This document shows positions 26,201 to 37,143 of a stretch of 64,000 nt of DNA, piece after piece; position 1 is the first letter of the stretch, and each line of letters opens with the position of its first letter. The notes under the pieces are model-generated. The model did not search any database, had not been told where the DNA came from, and saw only the letters and a program-made list of their open reading frames with translations. The DNA comes from Setaria digitata (lineage: Eukaryota; Nematoda; Chromadorea; Rhabditida; Setariidae), in assembly GCA_003640385.1 (NCBI GenBank), contig RCAB01000192.1, positions 45,513-109,512 on the forward strand, in the 5' to 3' direction. The position numbers and the translations under genes were made by a program.

Positions 26201-27062
26201 AACTTTCTAGCTGACATAAATAATTACCAAATTTGATTCATTAGAAAAAGATAACTTATGGTTAGCAGATATCATCATTAGATATGGTAATATTTTGAAA
26301 GNATAAGAGTTGCAATTAAATTATCTTTTAATATAGTAAACTTTCTAGCTGACACAAATAATTACCAAATTTGATTCATTAGAAAAAGATAACTTGTGGT
26401 TAGCAGATATCATCATTAGATATGGTAATATTTTGAAAGTGTTTAAAATTATCATTAAATCATTTTCTACTAGCCTAATTTCTGTGGTTAAATTATGGAT
26501 AATTTGCTTGGGAATAATTTAGGCGTACAAAATTGGACCTAGAGATAAAATCAGTGATTAATTTGCTCCAGTTTTAAATCGATCTCATGTATTGAATTTT
26601 ATTAAATATAAGGTAAAAAAAAAATGCAAAAAGCGAAGTACTTCCAAGTGAAGAAATGAATTGCATTGCAACGATCTGTTTTACTGTAATTAAGACATAA
26701 GTAGTTTTCATATTCAGTAACGAATTATAATTATGATTAAAAATAGATAATTATAATTATTAACAAATCAACAAGCATGGTTACGTTAGATAATAATGAT
26801 TAATTAATGATAGTAATAATGATAATTGTGATAAAGAACGAAAAAAGGAAATAGAAAATTAAGTAATTACTTGAAATTCTAAGACGGAACGACTATTTTG
26901 ATATGAAAATCCATGTCGTACATCCGTATCAATGATAAAAGGCTTTCGTATATAAACGGTAAGAATAAAAAAACAAGCCAGTAGTGATAAGCCAATTGTT
27001 AACAAAGGATAAGCACCAATTAAATATCCAAACCGTTGTAAAGTATGCGCTCCTTTTCTCAT
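14220..27062 (-). CDS. Patched-related (PTR/PTCHD-type) RND membrane protein with sterol-sensing domain
   Basis: Sixteen exons with closing phases give 824 aa: 26871-27062, 24944-25057, 22129-22248, 21672-21815, 21207-21377, 20641-20760, 19814-19943, 19186-19355, 18747-18883, 18116-18323, 17803-17955, 17531-17658, 16497-16608, 15658-15778, 14937-15157, 14220-14453. Topology fits the family. There is an N-terminal membrane helix (about 15-38), a large lumenal loop (to about 250) and a first bundle with the sterol-sensing segment. The TM4 motif GIGVDDAFLLIHSW is split across exons 7/8, with TNMLAFGISS after it. A second loop follows (about 440-640), then a second bundle with LDLDPVTMSVVIISIGFSVD and the FTAHTCYHY stretch. 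Conserved Asp residues in both motifs are present, as in RND proton-coupled transporters. In nematodes PTR proteins act in cuticle, moulting and membrane lipid handling; substrate not known here. The number of the C. elegans ptr orthologue cannot be assigned. The exon-13 acceptor (CTGAAAG) is atypical, though the phase requires it. Introns reach 2.7 kb. Confidence 0.93.
15515..15602. repeat. 30-bp tandem repeat, three copies (PTR intron 14)
   Basis: The unit begins GATAATATAATTAGAACC and recurs at 15515, 15545 and 15575 with single-base differences. It is embedded in a longer GATGTGAT-like cryptically simple stretch (about 15,285-15,480). Confidence 0.9.
20152..20380. repeat. 54-bp tandem repeat, about four copies (PTR intron 6)
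   Basis: Units contain CTGAATT(T/C)CTTTAATATTCC and TCAATTAAGTCCTCTATTAA. CTGAAT recurs at 20171, 20225, 20279 and 20333, i.e. every 54 bp. The copies alternate between two slightly different versions (AACTGAATTT and AGCTGAATTC), suggesting a 108-bp higher-order period. Confidence 0.9.
26045..26147. repeat. (AAT)n-type imperfect microsatellite
   Basis: A run of AAT/AATAAT trinucleotides, interrupted by ATC and AAA units, lies inside PTR intron 1. Confidence 0.85.
26165..26439. repeat. 137-bp duplication around single N (probable assembly join)
   Basis: Copies 26165-26301 and 26303-26439 differ at two positions and abut the N at 26302. It lies in PTR intron 1. The two mismatches would fit two haplotypes or read errors. 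Confidence 0.88.
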
Positions 27063-27070
27063 TATTTAAA

Positions 27071-27076
27071 CTAAAA
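27071..27076 (-). promoter_or_regulatory. Candidate trans-splice acceptor for PTR gene
   Basis: TTTTAG on the minus strand, 8 nt before the ATG at 27060-27062, supports the chosen start. It could alternatively end a 5'UTR intron. Confidence 0.45.
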
Positions 27077-28571
27077 TATTACTATTAAAAATTTTTATTT
27101 TTAAGTAATTTTCATACTTTATTTCAAATGGAAATAAACTTTTATCACAACTCTTTGCCTCCTTTCTTCTCTTTAACTTCTTTCTTTTTCCATAAATTAT
27201 ACTAATTTTTGGAAATAATTTTCCTATTTTTTCATCTTTTAGCATTGCTAAGGTTGGCTTTCTCAAAAGTCTAATTAATATCCAAATTTTTAATGAAATA
27301 AAATTATGCAATTTCTATTTATTATTCCATGCATAACTTTACACTTTCATCATCCTTTTTCTTTTCTCCTCTTTGTTTCCTTTTCCTATAAATTCATTAG
27401 AATCTAAATTATTCGAAGAAGTAAGAAAAGTAAAACGACAGAAGATGATGTTTGATGTGCTTTCAGAAATAATTCTTTTACTACCTGTTCTTCAAGGCTT
27501 TTATATTCGTATTAAAAGTTAAAAAAAAAGAAAAAAAAAGCGAAAGCAAAAATATGAAATGATGGAAAAAGGAAACAAGTTCCCAAGAACTGGGGAGGAA
27601 AAAAAAAAAAGAAATTACCAGGTATTGAACATAAAATCAAATTGCTTCATTGAGATTTGAGCAAATTAAAGACAATAACAAAGAAAAAAGATAAGCAAGA
27701 AGGATTAGACGAAGCTTTTAATAAAGTATTATAATTAATTTCTAAAAATCTTTGCTTACTAGACAGCTTTATTTTCCTAACTTGAACTTTCCTTTTTTTT
27801 TTTTTTTTGATTAATTAAATTAATTATTAAGCGAATCTGATGTATTTTTATTGCTGTTTATTGTTCCTGAAATTTTGGGACGAGTTCACTTTTACCTTAT
27901 TTTTTCTTTTCTTAAATTTTATCAAATTTCCTCTTTGTCTTTTAATACTTCAGACAAAATTATTGCCTTTTTTTTTCATTGATTTATCTGTTTGGTACTA
28001 ATTAATAAAATAAATCCATTTTGTTTTGTTTTTCATTCTCCTTGAAAATTAGCAAAGAGTTTTTTAATTTTTTAATTAGTACTACCATAAATAGCTCGCA
28101 AAGGAATTTCATACTATAATTAGGTCTGTGTTATTAGTCTCAACAACTGATATGATTAATTTCGACGAAATTAATTTGTTATTTTCGAAAAAAGAAAAGA
28201 TAATGGTTACGGTGAAAAAGTGAAATTAAAAATTTACGAATCATTTATTATTTTTCTAACTTACATACGAAAATGGACACTTTTTTTTTTTCACTTTCAT
28301 GAAACAATTTCTGAAATCAATGATAAAAATTATAATTTTACAAAAGTAAAACACTGCTAATTTACTTCAATTTGTAATTTAAGACATATATTTTTCTCGC
28401 TGGAAAAAAAAATTATGCAAAATAAATACAAATTAGACAGATATTGGCAGAAGTAAGAAAAGATTTTTGCTGAAAATTTAGGTCTCTTCTATACCTTTCT
28501 TTTTTTGACAGAATTTTTTAAATTTATTTCCATCACTATTGAAAATATATGAAGGTAAAAAGCAAAAGAAG

Positions 28572-28697
28572 AAAAAAATAGATAATTAAATAAAACTATA
28601 TGAAATAAAGTAGAAATCAAACAAACAGGAGCGAAAAAAAATAGATAATTAAATAAAACTATATGAAATAAAGTAGAAATCAAACAAACAGAAGCAA
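28572..28697. repeat. 63-bp tandem duplication
   Basis: Two adjacent, almost identical units begin with an A run and ATAGATAATTAAATAAAACT, period 63 bp. No N is present between them, unlike the assembly-type duplications. Confidence 0.9.
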
Positions 28698-29394
28698 ATT
28701 TGTAACAAAAAAAAAAAAAAAAAAAGAAAGAAAGAAAAAACAAAAATATGCATAAAGGTTTTCAACTGTTTTTTTTTTTTGACAGTCCTCTAAAATTTTT
28801 ATTTATAAAAGTGAACTTTCCTAACTCATTTTCATCGTTACTTAAAAATATGAATTGAAAGCAAAACGGTATAATTTACAAAAAAAAAAAAAATGATAAA
28901 ATGAAATGGAAATCAAACATATACATTAAAAAATAAATAAATTTATAAGAAAAAAAAAAACACATTTCAAATATTATTCAATTAAACATTATCACTTATC
29001 GCATTCATTTCTCCTCCGAAAATATATTTTTTAAAAAAGTTTTTTTTTTCCCTTTTTTTTTTTTCCTTTTCCTCTTTTCTCTTTGCCTGAAATGTTCCGA
29101 AACTACAATTAATTTATTTTATTCAACAAACGTTTCACAGTGTAATGAAAAAAAAAAAAAAGAAAACGACGTTAAGTGAAACTTTTCAGCAATTTCTTAT
29201 CTTTCTAGCATTTCTCTTTCTCTTCCCCTCTTCTTTCTCTCCATCTCTCTCCTTCCATCATTTATAAGGAATTCTTTTTTTTTTTTTTATCCTAAAAAAA
29301 AAAAGAAATAATAAAATCACACATGGCAAATACTACATCTGTATATGTTCCTAAAAAACAAAACAAGAAAAAAAAAAGAAAAGAAAGGGAAAGG

Positions 29395-29640
29395 AATGAA
29401 AAGGAAATAGATTATTGAAATATGAAACTGTTAATAGGAATGAAAAGGAAATAGATTATTGAAATATGAAACTGTTAATAGGAATGAAAAGGAAATAGAT
29501 TATTGAAATATGAAACTGTTAATAGGAATGAAAAGGAAATAGATTATTGAAATATGAAATTGTTAATAGGAATGAAAAGGAAATAGATTATTGAAATATG
29601 AAATTGTTAATAGGAATGAAAAGGAAATAGATTATGAAAT
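29395..29640. repeat. 44-bp minisatellite, about 5.6 copies
   Basis: The unit AATGAAAAGGAAATAGATTA... starts at 29395, 29439, 29483, 29527, 29571 and 29615. The copies are nearly identical, the later ones carrying AAATTG for AAACTG. It lies about 2 kb upstream of the DONSON start. Confidence 0.93.
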
Positions 29641-31570
29641 TGTTCTTCGTTGGAGTGTGAATTACTTTTGATGTGATTAATTTTTGCATCGTTTCAAAAC
29701 AAAAATACGAAATCAGCAGTGTTTCTCAAGGACCACTGTATTTCTTTCTTTTCTTTTCTTTTGTAGTTTTAATATAAATTTGTTCAATGAGAGGTAAGTA
29801 AAATCGTTATATTGTTATTTTAAATAATTAATTCAATGTGCTATAATCAGGGGTATTGTTATATTTTTAGCTTTCGCACTGCATAATTGCTATTTAAGCC
29901 GAATGAATCTAGCACTCAAACTAAGTCAAACTGAATTAAATTACATTAAACTTGATTATATTAACTAAATCAAACTTGCTTGCCACTGCATTAAATTAAA
30001 TTTTAATAAAATGAGCTAGTAATTCATTCGTCTGTTGCCAATTGCAAAAAATAAAATATTTCAATCAATGCATATTATAGAAAGGCATCAATTAATACAA
30101 ACTAAGTAAGTTAATTCGTAACATATCTAATTTGTTTTTAATTATTATTTTAAAATGCTAATCAATATTAAAAGCTTTCCAAAGTTGCTCAACTCAATTT
30201 CTAGATTTACTGATATTTGTTTTAAATTTTCTTGACCTTTTCGTTACAATTTTTTTTTTTTTTTTTCAAGTTCATTGATTTTTCTAATCAACTCACCATG
30301 TTCATTTGTACTAAATATCTTTATTATGATGTTTGACATAAGAAATCAACCAGTTTCATCAGTACAAATTTCTCCCCTTCTCATTCTTATTACTTTTTTT
30401 TTTTTTCAAAAATTTCAATTAGTTTTTAAAATTTCCAGAAAATCCTGTGTAAGAATAAAAATGCCGTGTTTATTCTTACACAATTTTTCCGCTTTTTCAT
30501 ACTTTTTTTTTCTTTTCCTGTTCTTTGCTCAGTTAATATTTTCATTTTGATAATAAAAGATAACCACATCCTATTTCCAGTAAAACCGGATCCGTTTATA
30601 TTCCTGAATACAATACCAGCGAAAATTTACAGCCCATCAGTGGAAAAGTTTTTACAAAAATTGAGTTTTTTCAGCTGCCCACCGACAAATAGATTAGCCT
30701 CATATTGGTGGTAATTTTTCTCTTTTGAATTTATCAAGAAATACGCGGCAAGGAATCGGTTGAAATTTGCGTCGTTTTCTTGATTTTTCCGGAACGGACA
30801 GGTGTGAGCATTCCGGATATGCTCCTAAAGTATTAATTGATGCTTTGAAGCTACGTTGTTTTTTTGATTTTGGAAAATGAATTATCCAGATTTGTTTTCA
30901 GATGAAAGTACCTGCTATAATTTTATTTTCCTCACTTCTGGAAAATAAAATTTTACGATTACTTCTATAATGTTTTCTTGATGAATATTTTTATTAAACT
31001 TCCATTATTTTCATGATTTTTTAACGGAAAATTTGGACAATTCTCAGAAATTTTTTTCCAAGTTTCTTTTTTCCGGAACTTTAAAATTTCCTGATTTATT
31101 TGTAGCCGCGATCATCAGATAGAAATAGGCGTCTTTTTTTTTTCTTTTTTTGCTCAGATTAGTTTTGTTTGATGGAATGGTGAGGAAAGAAGTCTAGGAG
31201 CAATCCGTAAATAAGATTATGTTTGAGATCTTTCAAACGGGCATGAAATTTTTTCGCCCTTTAATACAGTTCCCATAATCTTTGCATTCTTTTCTCAGCC
31301 TATCACTTCAGTTCTTATCTGAAACCTTTTATCAGATTTCCTGACTCCCGTAATTTTTATGAACATTGCTGCACTCTCACTACGTTCACTTTTATTGACA
31401 TTGAATTTGTAACTTAACCTTCTACAACAAAATTGAAGGAATTTCCTGCGCGTTATTTTGCAAGACCAGCTAATCACAGAAAAATATCTCTTACAGGATA
31501 ACGGTGTAATTTTTTCTTATTTTGTTATTATTATCGAAGTGATGAAAAGTTGTGACAGTACAGCCTAACA

Positions 31571-34500
31571 ATGACTGATTCCAATGAACAGTTAGTGAGG
31601 AGTCCAGCATGGAAGAACCCTCGTGATGTTATTAAAAGAGGAATCCGAAAGAATAAGAGCAGGTATTATTCTTTTTTTAGAATAACAGAAAAAAAAAATT
31701 GTAGGAATTGTGCTATATGGAATACCTCGTTTCGATAGCCGTATTTTAATAATTTCAGACAAGGATTATCAGTATCACCCTCATCACCATCATCCTTATC
31801 ATTAAAACAATTAACCAGTGGTAATCAAGCAGGTGAAGGATTTCCAATACTTTCGACAAATGTTTCGCAAGGAGCGCATTCGGTTATCATAAATCCTTTT
31901 CGGGTATTCTTCTCTTCATCATATGTTTATTTGATCGTTTATTTAGTAATTAAAATTAAAAAAAAAAAAAACAAATTCATTATTTTGTATAACGAATTGG
32001 AGCATAAGTAGAGACTAATGAACAGAGAACAGTACTACCTTTTTTTGTCGATAAGTTGATAAAGGAAACATGTATCGAAAATTGTTCTTGTTGGAATAAG
32101 TGGAAGCACGATCGGTTTCAGTACTAAAGCATAGGTTGCAGCGAGCATCCTTCAAAAGATCATTCAGTCGAAAGCCTATCCCGAAGAGAATCGTTGACGA
32201 TGATGTCAATGTTGCATCGACAATTGATCTGATCGCAGACAGTAATGCTTTGCAGGAATTTCCATCCAGCGTTTTCGATGAAGTGACAAAAATTTCGATG
32301 GCTAAACAGACAGAAGCTGTTTCTCTTGTATTATATTTTTACTTTTATTTTTTTATTTCAGAAGAAGTTACTGATATAAATACAAAATTTGATTTGAGCT
32401 CCCACCGCTTTGTCTTTCGAGATCTTTTTCATTGGTTCTGCAAGTTTCTAAATGATTAATATTTTCTTGCAAAAGGCAATACTAAAACTTACATTCAACA
32501 TATACTTGCCTGATATTATTCCAATACATTTTGCGATTTCATTATTACCTCTGAAATCAGTGCTTTATTACATACATATTGCAGAAAAACACCGCTAATA
32601 CTACTGCAGCTAGTTTTTGCGCGGGCTCGCTTCCAGTTGATTTCTCGAACATTGAAGATTTTAGTTGCTCAACTCCGAAAAAGATAGCCATGAGAGTAGA
32701 AGAGCCAAAGACAAAAGTAGATTCACTTCCACAGGACCTCCGCCTTGGCCTAAAGTTGCGTTTAGAATCATCAAAGCGATTCTTTTGGTTGGGAAAGTCA
32801 CAAGGAATTGGTAGAATTTCAAACAATTCAGCTGTGAAATTTTAAAATTAATTATAATTTTAACTAAGCATTCTGCTTCTTGTTAGCTTTGAAAAAAAAA
32901 AAATGCCTATGAAGTTACTTTTTCTTCAGTTTACTAGTGATAATTTAGTCTCTATTATTCGATTATATGTTATTTGTCGCCGACATGTGCAAGCCTCTAT
33001 GCAATTTTTTTTTTTTTCTTTCAATTTCTGAATTCGTGAAGGAAAAAAATTTTCGACTTAGAAGTTTGATTGTAAACTTTACCAACTTACTCCTCATATC
33101 CGAAATTTCTTGAGTACTCCTTTTCTATACTTCAGGGAGCTATGATGATGCAATCGAATTGTTTTGTTCGTCCTCAACTGGAACTGATGAAGTAAGATCC
33201 AAAGCGTTTGGTTAAGCTATTAAATTTGTGTCATAATATAAGTAAACGAGAAGCCCAGATTATCTTTTTAGCTTCTTTAAAAAAAAATATTATATATTAT
33301 TTTTTTTTAAAAACTAATTGACAGATATTCTATAGTGTATAGAATATCTGTCAATTAGTTTTTAAAGCACCAAGGGATGAACTCATAATTGCTAGTTGCC
33401 ACTAGAAGATAATAATACTTCAGCCGGGAAGAGTTTGTTTTATTACCATTTTTTTTAGTAAGTACAACATTTCAGGCAATTTTTGAAATAAATGGAAGAC
33501 CGATTAGTGAGATGTCTAAATTTCTAGCCTGTACTCTTTATTGGCAATTTCCGGATTTAGCTTGGCAGCCGTCTTTCCCACGCCTGGAGAATGATTCTCG
33601 ATTATTAACTGTGCGAAATACTATTGTGCCAAGTTTACATACACTTGGTGATCCACTCGTCCAAGCATTAACAATGCAGTGGTACAGTTCAACCGATTAT
33701 TGGCCTTAATTTTATAATGATTAAGTTTTAATATGAAGCGCCTTTACATTGGCGAAATCGCAGTTTTCTATCTTTAATTTTTACAGGTTCTTATCACTTG
33801 AGCAACTCTATCATTCATGGCGTTTTGGAAAACGACCATATTTTTACGTTTGCTGTCCGACATATACGATATTATTTTGGAAAACTATTAAAGGCATGCT
33901 TGAGATGGATGAGAATTCAAGCAAATGTGGGGATGAATTCAGTTTTCGGGTTGTTATAACACCTACCTCTTACGGTTTTCGTCAACAGTTGCGAGAAGAT
34001 GGTAGTACTTTTTGAATTTTCATCTGAAATGTAATTTTTGTTGATATTTCTTATATATTTCGAATCATGGTCGTAATATCTTTCTAGAAAAAATACAAGT
34101 TACAAGATCACATCATTTTTCAAATGATTTTAACGCAGAATTATGTTAGTCATCACCTAGCTATGTCAAAATGATTACATAAAGCGACTCCTATTTTCGT
34201 AATTTTTGGTATGCAATAATTTTAGGCATAAAATATTCGATGCCATTTCGCAGTTCACGACAGTCATTATCCAGACGTTCATTTTTAACTGAAAATACTT
34301 TGCCAGATATCACTCAAAGTCAATCACCATTAATTTGTGATAATAAAAAGGAGCAGTCATGGTTATCATCAGAAAGTTCGTTGTCTGGAAAACGTGACGA
34401 TTTTGTTCTATTAGGAGATTCAAAGGAAAATCAAGTTGGAGGGGATAATGCTGGAGAAAAGGATGAAAGAAATGACAGTGTGAAGGGAAATGAAAGGTAA

Positions 34501-35845
34501 TGGTGAACCAATGATTTTTTTTTTGGAAACATGTTAAATTTAATTCCTTCAGGACTTTCCTTGCTTCTTTCAAGCTCTCTATTGATGAAAAAAGAATGAA
34601 ATCATAAAAGCAACAAGAACTATTTATTTTTGTGGTAAGAATATGTGAGAAATTTCGCTTTCTGTTCGATGAGCAGTTTTCTATAAGTTGACAACCAATC
34701 CAACCACCTTTATTATTCTGCGATTCATTGTTGCACTGTTACAAGGATTTTCAGTTCGGATGATCTTAACAGTTCGAATGATACTGATAATGATGAGTGG
34801 CTAAGAGGAATAGGTATATCACCAAGAAAAACCCTGAAGATTACGCGGAAGTAAATGATGTTTTGTATTATGGACATTTTACTTGAGAACTAGTTTTATT
34901 GAAAGCTTTTTGAGTGAAATATGAGAAATAGTGTTTTTTCTTTTTTTGGAAAATTCAATGTTTTTCCAAAACTTTAGAAAATTCGCATCTATTGAAAAGC
35001 CAAAAAAATCCGTATCATTTTACATCACTTATTTTCAAGTACACTGCATAAGCAATTTCTGTTGCAGTAAATCTGTGTTATCGAACCATTCCCTAGATTA
35101 CGAGCGTTCATTATCATTCGACCCAGATTTCATGGACGAAAATAAGAAAAGTGCGATTCTGTTAAACGACTTGGATAGTGTAGCGGTAACTTTGATCTTT
35201 TCTGATGCTACCTTACTGGGATATCCAGAAATGTTCATTATTCGGAATTTCTCTCAGTGTTATCTTACAATTAATGTTATTTCAATTTTTAAGGCTCTTT
35301 ATAACATGATGACTACGTCAAATTTTGGACGTGTTGCCACTGGACCACAAGCTGGCTTTCCACCCACGCTTTTAGCTAGGCAGCCATTTTTAAACTCTGT
35401 GCTGAAAAATCTGAAAGTAAGCATATTTGTTTGCTAAGATCATTTTGACGTTTTAAAAAAATTTTGTCCACTAATTTACAAATAATTTTTAGTGCCAGCA
35501 TCGCGAGTTCACGAAAGATGGTGCTGACTGTTATGTTTGCGAATGGGAAAATGGTCCAATTATGCCTCACATGCTCACAATGGTAAGCCTTCATATTATT
35601 TATTTGTAACGGTATAGGAGCACCAAGAATGGATATAACAAGTTTTGTGAATTAAATTCCTCTTATAAATCTTATAGCTGGAAAATTTTCTTCGACAGAA
35701 TGCAAAGTCAGGCAATGAATGTTCCATCATAGGTCAAATAAGTGGCCGTTTCAAATGTCCAGGGATGAATGACGCGGCCGGTCTAAGTGGCATGACTGAT
35801 TTCAGCAGTTTTGAATTTCGTTTTGGTTCTTTTTTTAAATCTTAA
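31571..35845 (+). CDS. DONSON: DONSON (downstream neighbour of SON) replication-fork protein
   Basis: Thirteen exons join with closed phases to 660 aa: 31571-31662, 31759-31903, 32142-32318, 32585-32810, 33136-33191, 33476-33681, 33787-34001, 34226-34496, 34755-34850, 35068-35185, 35294-35416, 35493-35582, 35678-35845. Recognisable DONSON blocks are LYWQFPDLAWQPSFPR, FLSLEQLYHSWRFGKRPYFY, VVITPTSYGFRQQLREDG, IKYSMPF, DEWLRGIGI, ATGPQAGFPPTLLARQPFL and GPIMPHMLTMLENFL, in the human order. The first ~200 residues are Ser-rich and low complexity. DONSON binds replisome components and is needed for CMG helicase activation and fork stability (C. elegans dnsn-1). The C-terminus departs from human DONSON after the TML block and is about as long. 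The exon-3 donor could be GTTTCT (used here) or nine bases later. Exon 3 begins at a GCAG acceptor because this alone keeps phase. Confidence 0.94.
33306..33366. repeat. Perfect 29-bp hairpin with 3-nt loop in DONSON intron 5
   Basis: Arms 33306-33334 and 33338-33366 are exact reverse complements (AACTAATTGACAGATATTC core) around GTG. The intron is 33192-33475. The palindrome is long enough to be a cruciform, a fold-back artefact or a small-RNA precursor. Confidence 0.95.
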
Positions 35846-37143
35846 CACCTGTGTTATATTTAGCATATCTTTGGACTGTTCAATCTGTTGAATCTGTTGT
35901 AGAAAGGTTTTGTGCGACTTCCATTTTTTATTCCATTAAACTATTGGTTAGTATTGATGATGTTTTTTCAGTAGTAATCTATAACTGATACGGACAAAAT
36001 TAATTAGCTGACCGTGGAGCGAACCACTGTAATTTTGTGAATATATTTTAACTCATCATTTTCTTTTTTATCTATGGAGATCATATCCCCTTAATATTAT
36101 CATTGCATATTATATTAACTTTCTTTTGGAAAATAACAGGGTATTTTTCAGCTATTCCTTTATTCTTATTAGCTGTTAATTCTCAAGCGCGTAGCAATCA
36201 ACTTGGTTTTAAATGCATAAGTTTATAGTAACTCCTTTAACATTGATGGTGACTTCATTTTGTTAAATATTTATTTCCGGTTAATCAGATTGATATTCAA
36301 CACGATCGATGTTAATTGCTGAGCAGTGAGCGCACTATTGTTATGTGACTCGGCCAATTTATTTTTTTTTTTTTTTTCTTTCCAGTGAATTTCATTTTTG
36401 GCACGGGTAAATAGTGATTTATTGTTACTGTTATTGCGGTATTTGCAATGCAAAACATTTTTCTCATGATTTTGTGTATGTTTGAATATTGATTGTTCAC
36501 GTAACATAAATTTTAATTTGGTATTGATCTGGGATTGTTTGTCATAAAAAGATTCGTTTGCTTCAGTCTATCTTTGTTTTTGTCATTTTGATAAAACATT
36601 CCGATGCACTAAATAACACCAATGTCGTATCACGCGCACAAAAAATGAAAGATTTTATTTAAACTGTAGAAAAAAAGAGGTACATGAAAGGTTTTCGTAA
36701 AAAAAAAACAAGCAAGAAAAGACGGGAGCATTTTTTCTTTTGTCTTCTTAAACAAAAATCATATCAGGTGTTAGTGATCAAGTTGTGAGGAAGTATGCGA
36801 TCACAGGCTTTTCGTACTCGTTCAAGTGTTTCTTGATGCTACCTTTCCGCAAAGGAGCAGTGTTAGCGAAAGTCCCTGAGGGTCGAAGTTCAGACAATGA
36901 GATTAATGGAAATTATTTTTTCATTTGATAATAAATTAGGAGAGTTTCGTATGACTCATGTGTCTCGAGAGTAAATTTCAATAACTCAAAAAGGATTTTT
37001 GAGGTTCTTAACTGATAAGAAATTTTGACACTTCCTAAACAATATCTTTAAAATGATTCTTCTCTTCCTATTATGATAAGAATGATAGCATTATTTGCAT
37101 AAGTAATTCATTCTAGCTTTGCACTTCGCTTGAAGTCATTACT
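35846..37143. other. Convergent intergenic region, DONSON / four-TM gene
   Basis: AT-rich DNA holds the 3' ends of both genes. The one block of raised G+C (about 36,778-36,920) carries the isolated minus-strand exon listed separately. Nothing else is recognised. Confidence 0.5.
36778..36875 (-). CDS. Isolated putative C-terminal exon with optimal-type codons
   Basis: Read on the minus strand after a CCTCAG acceptor, 32 codons run to TGA: TFANTAPLRKGSIKK, then HLNEYEKPVIAYFLTT. Codon choice is striking (TTC, AAC, ATC, AAG, GAG, TAC, CTC), like highly expressed nematode genes and unlike the neighbours. It lies directly downstream of the four-TM gene and would make a plausible cytoplasmic tail. 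However, exon 5 of that gene can only donate in phase 2 and this exon needs phase 1, so a missing small exon, a sequence error or a separate gene must be invoked. Confidence 0.4.

Larger units (their letters stand above)
27063..31570. other. 4.5-kb divergent intergenic region, PTR / DONSON
   Basis: Extremely A/T-homopolymer-rich sequence carries two tandem repeats (28572-28697, 29395-29640). A segment at about 30,575-30,715 is less AT-rich and open in one frame on each strand, but I recognise no protein in it. The promoters of both flanking genes must lie here. Confidence 0.55.
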
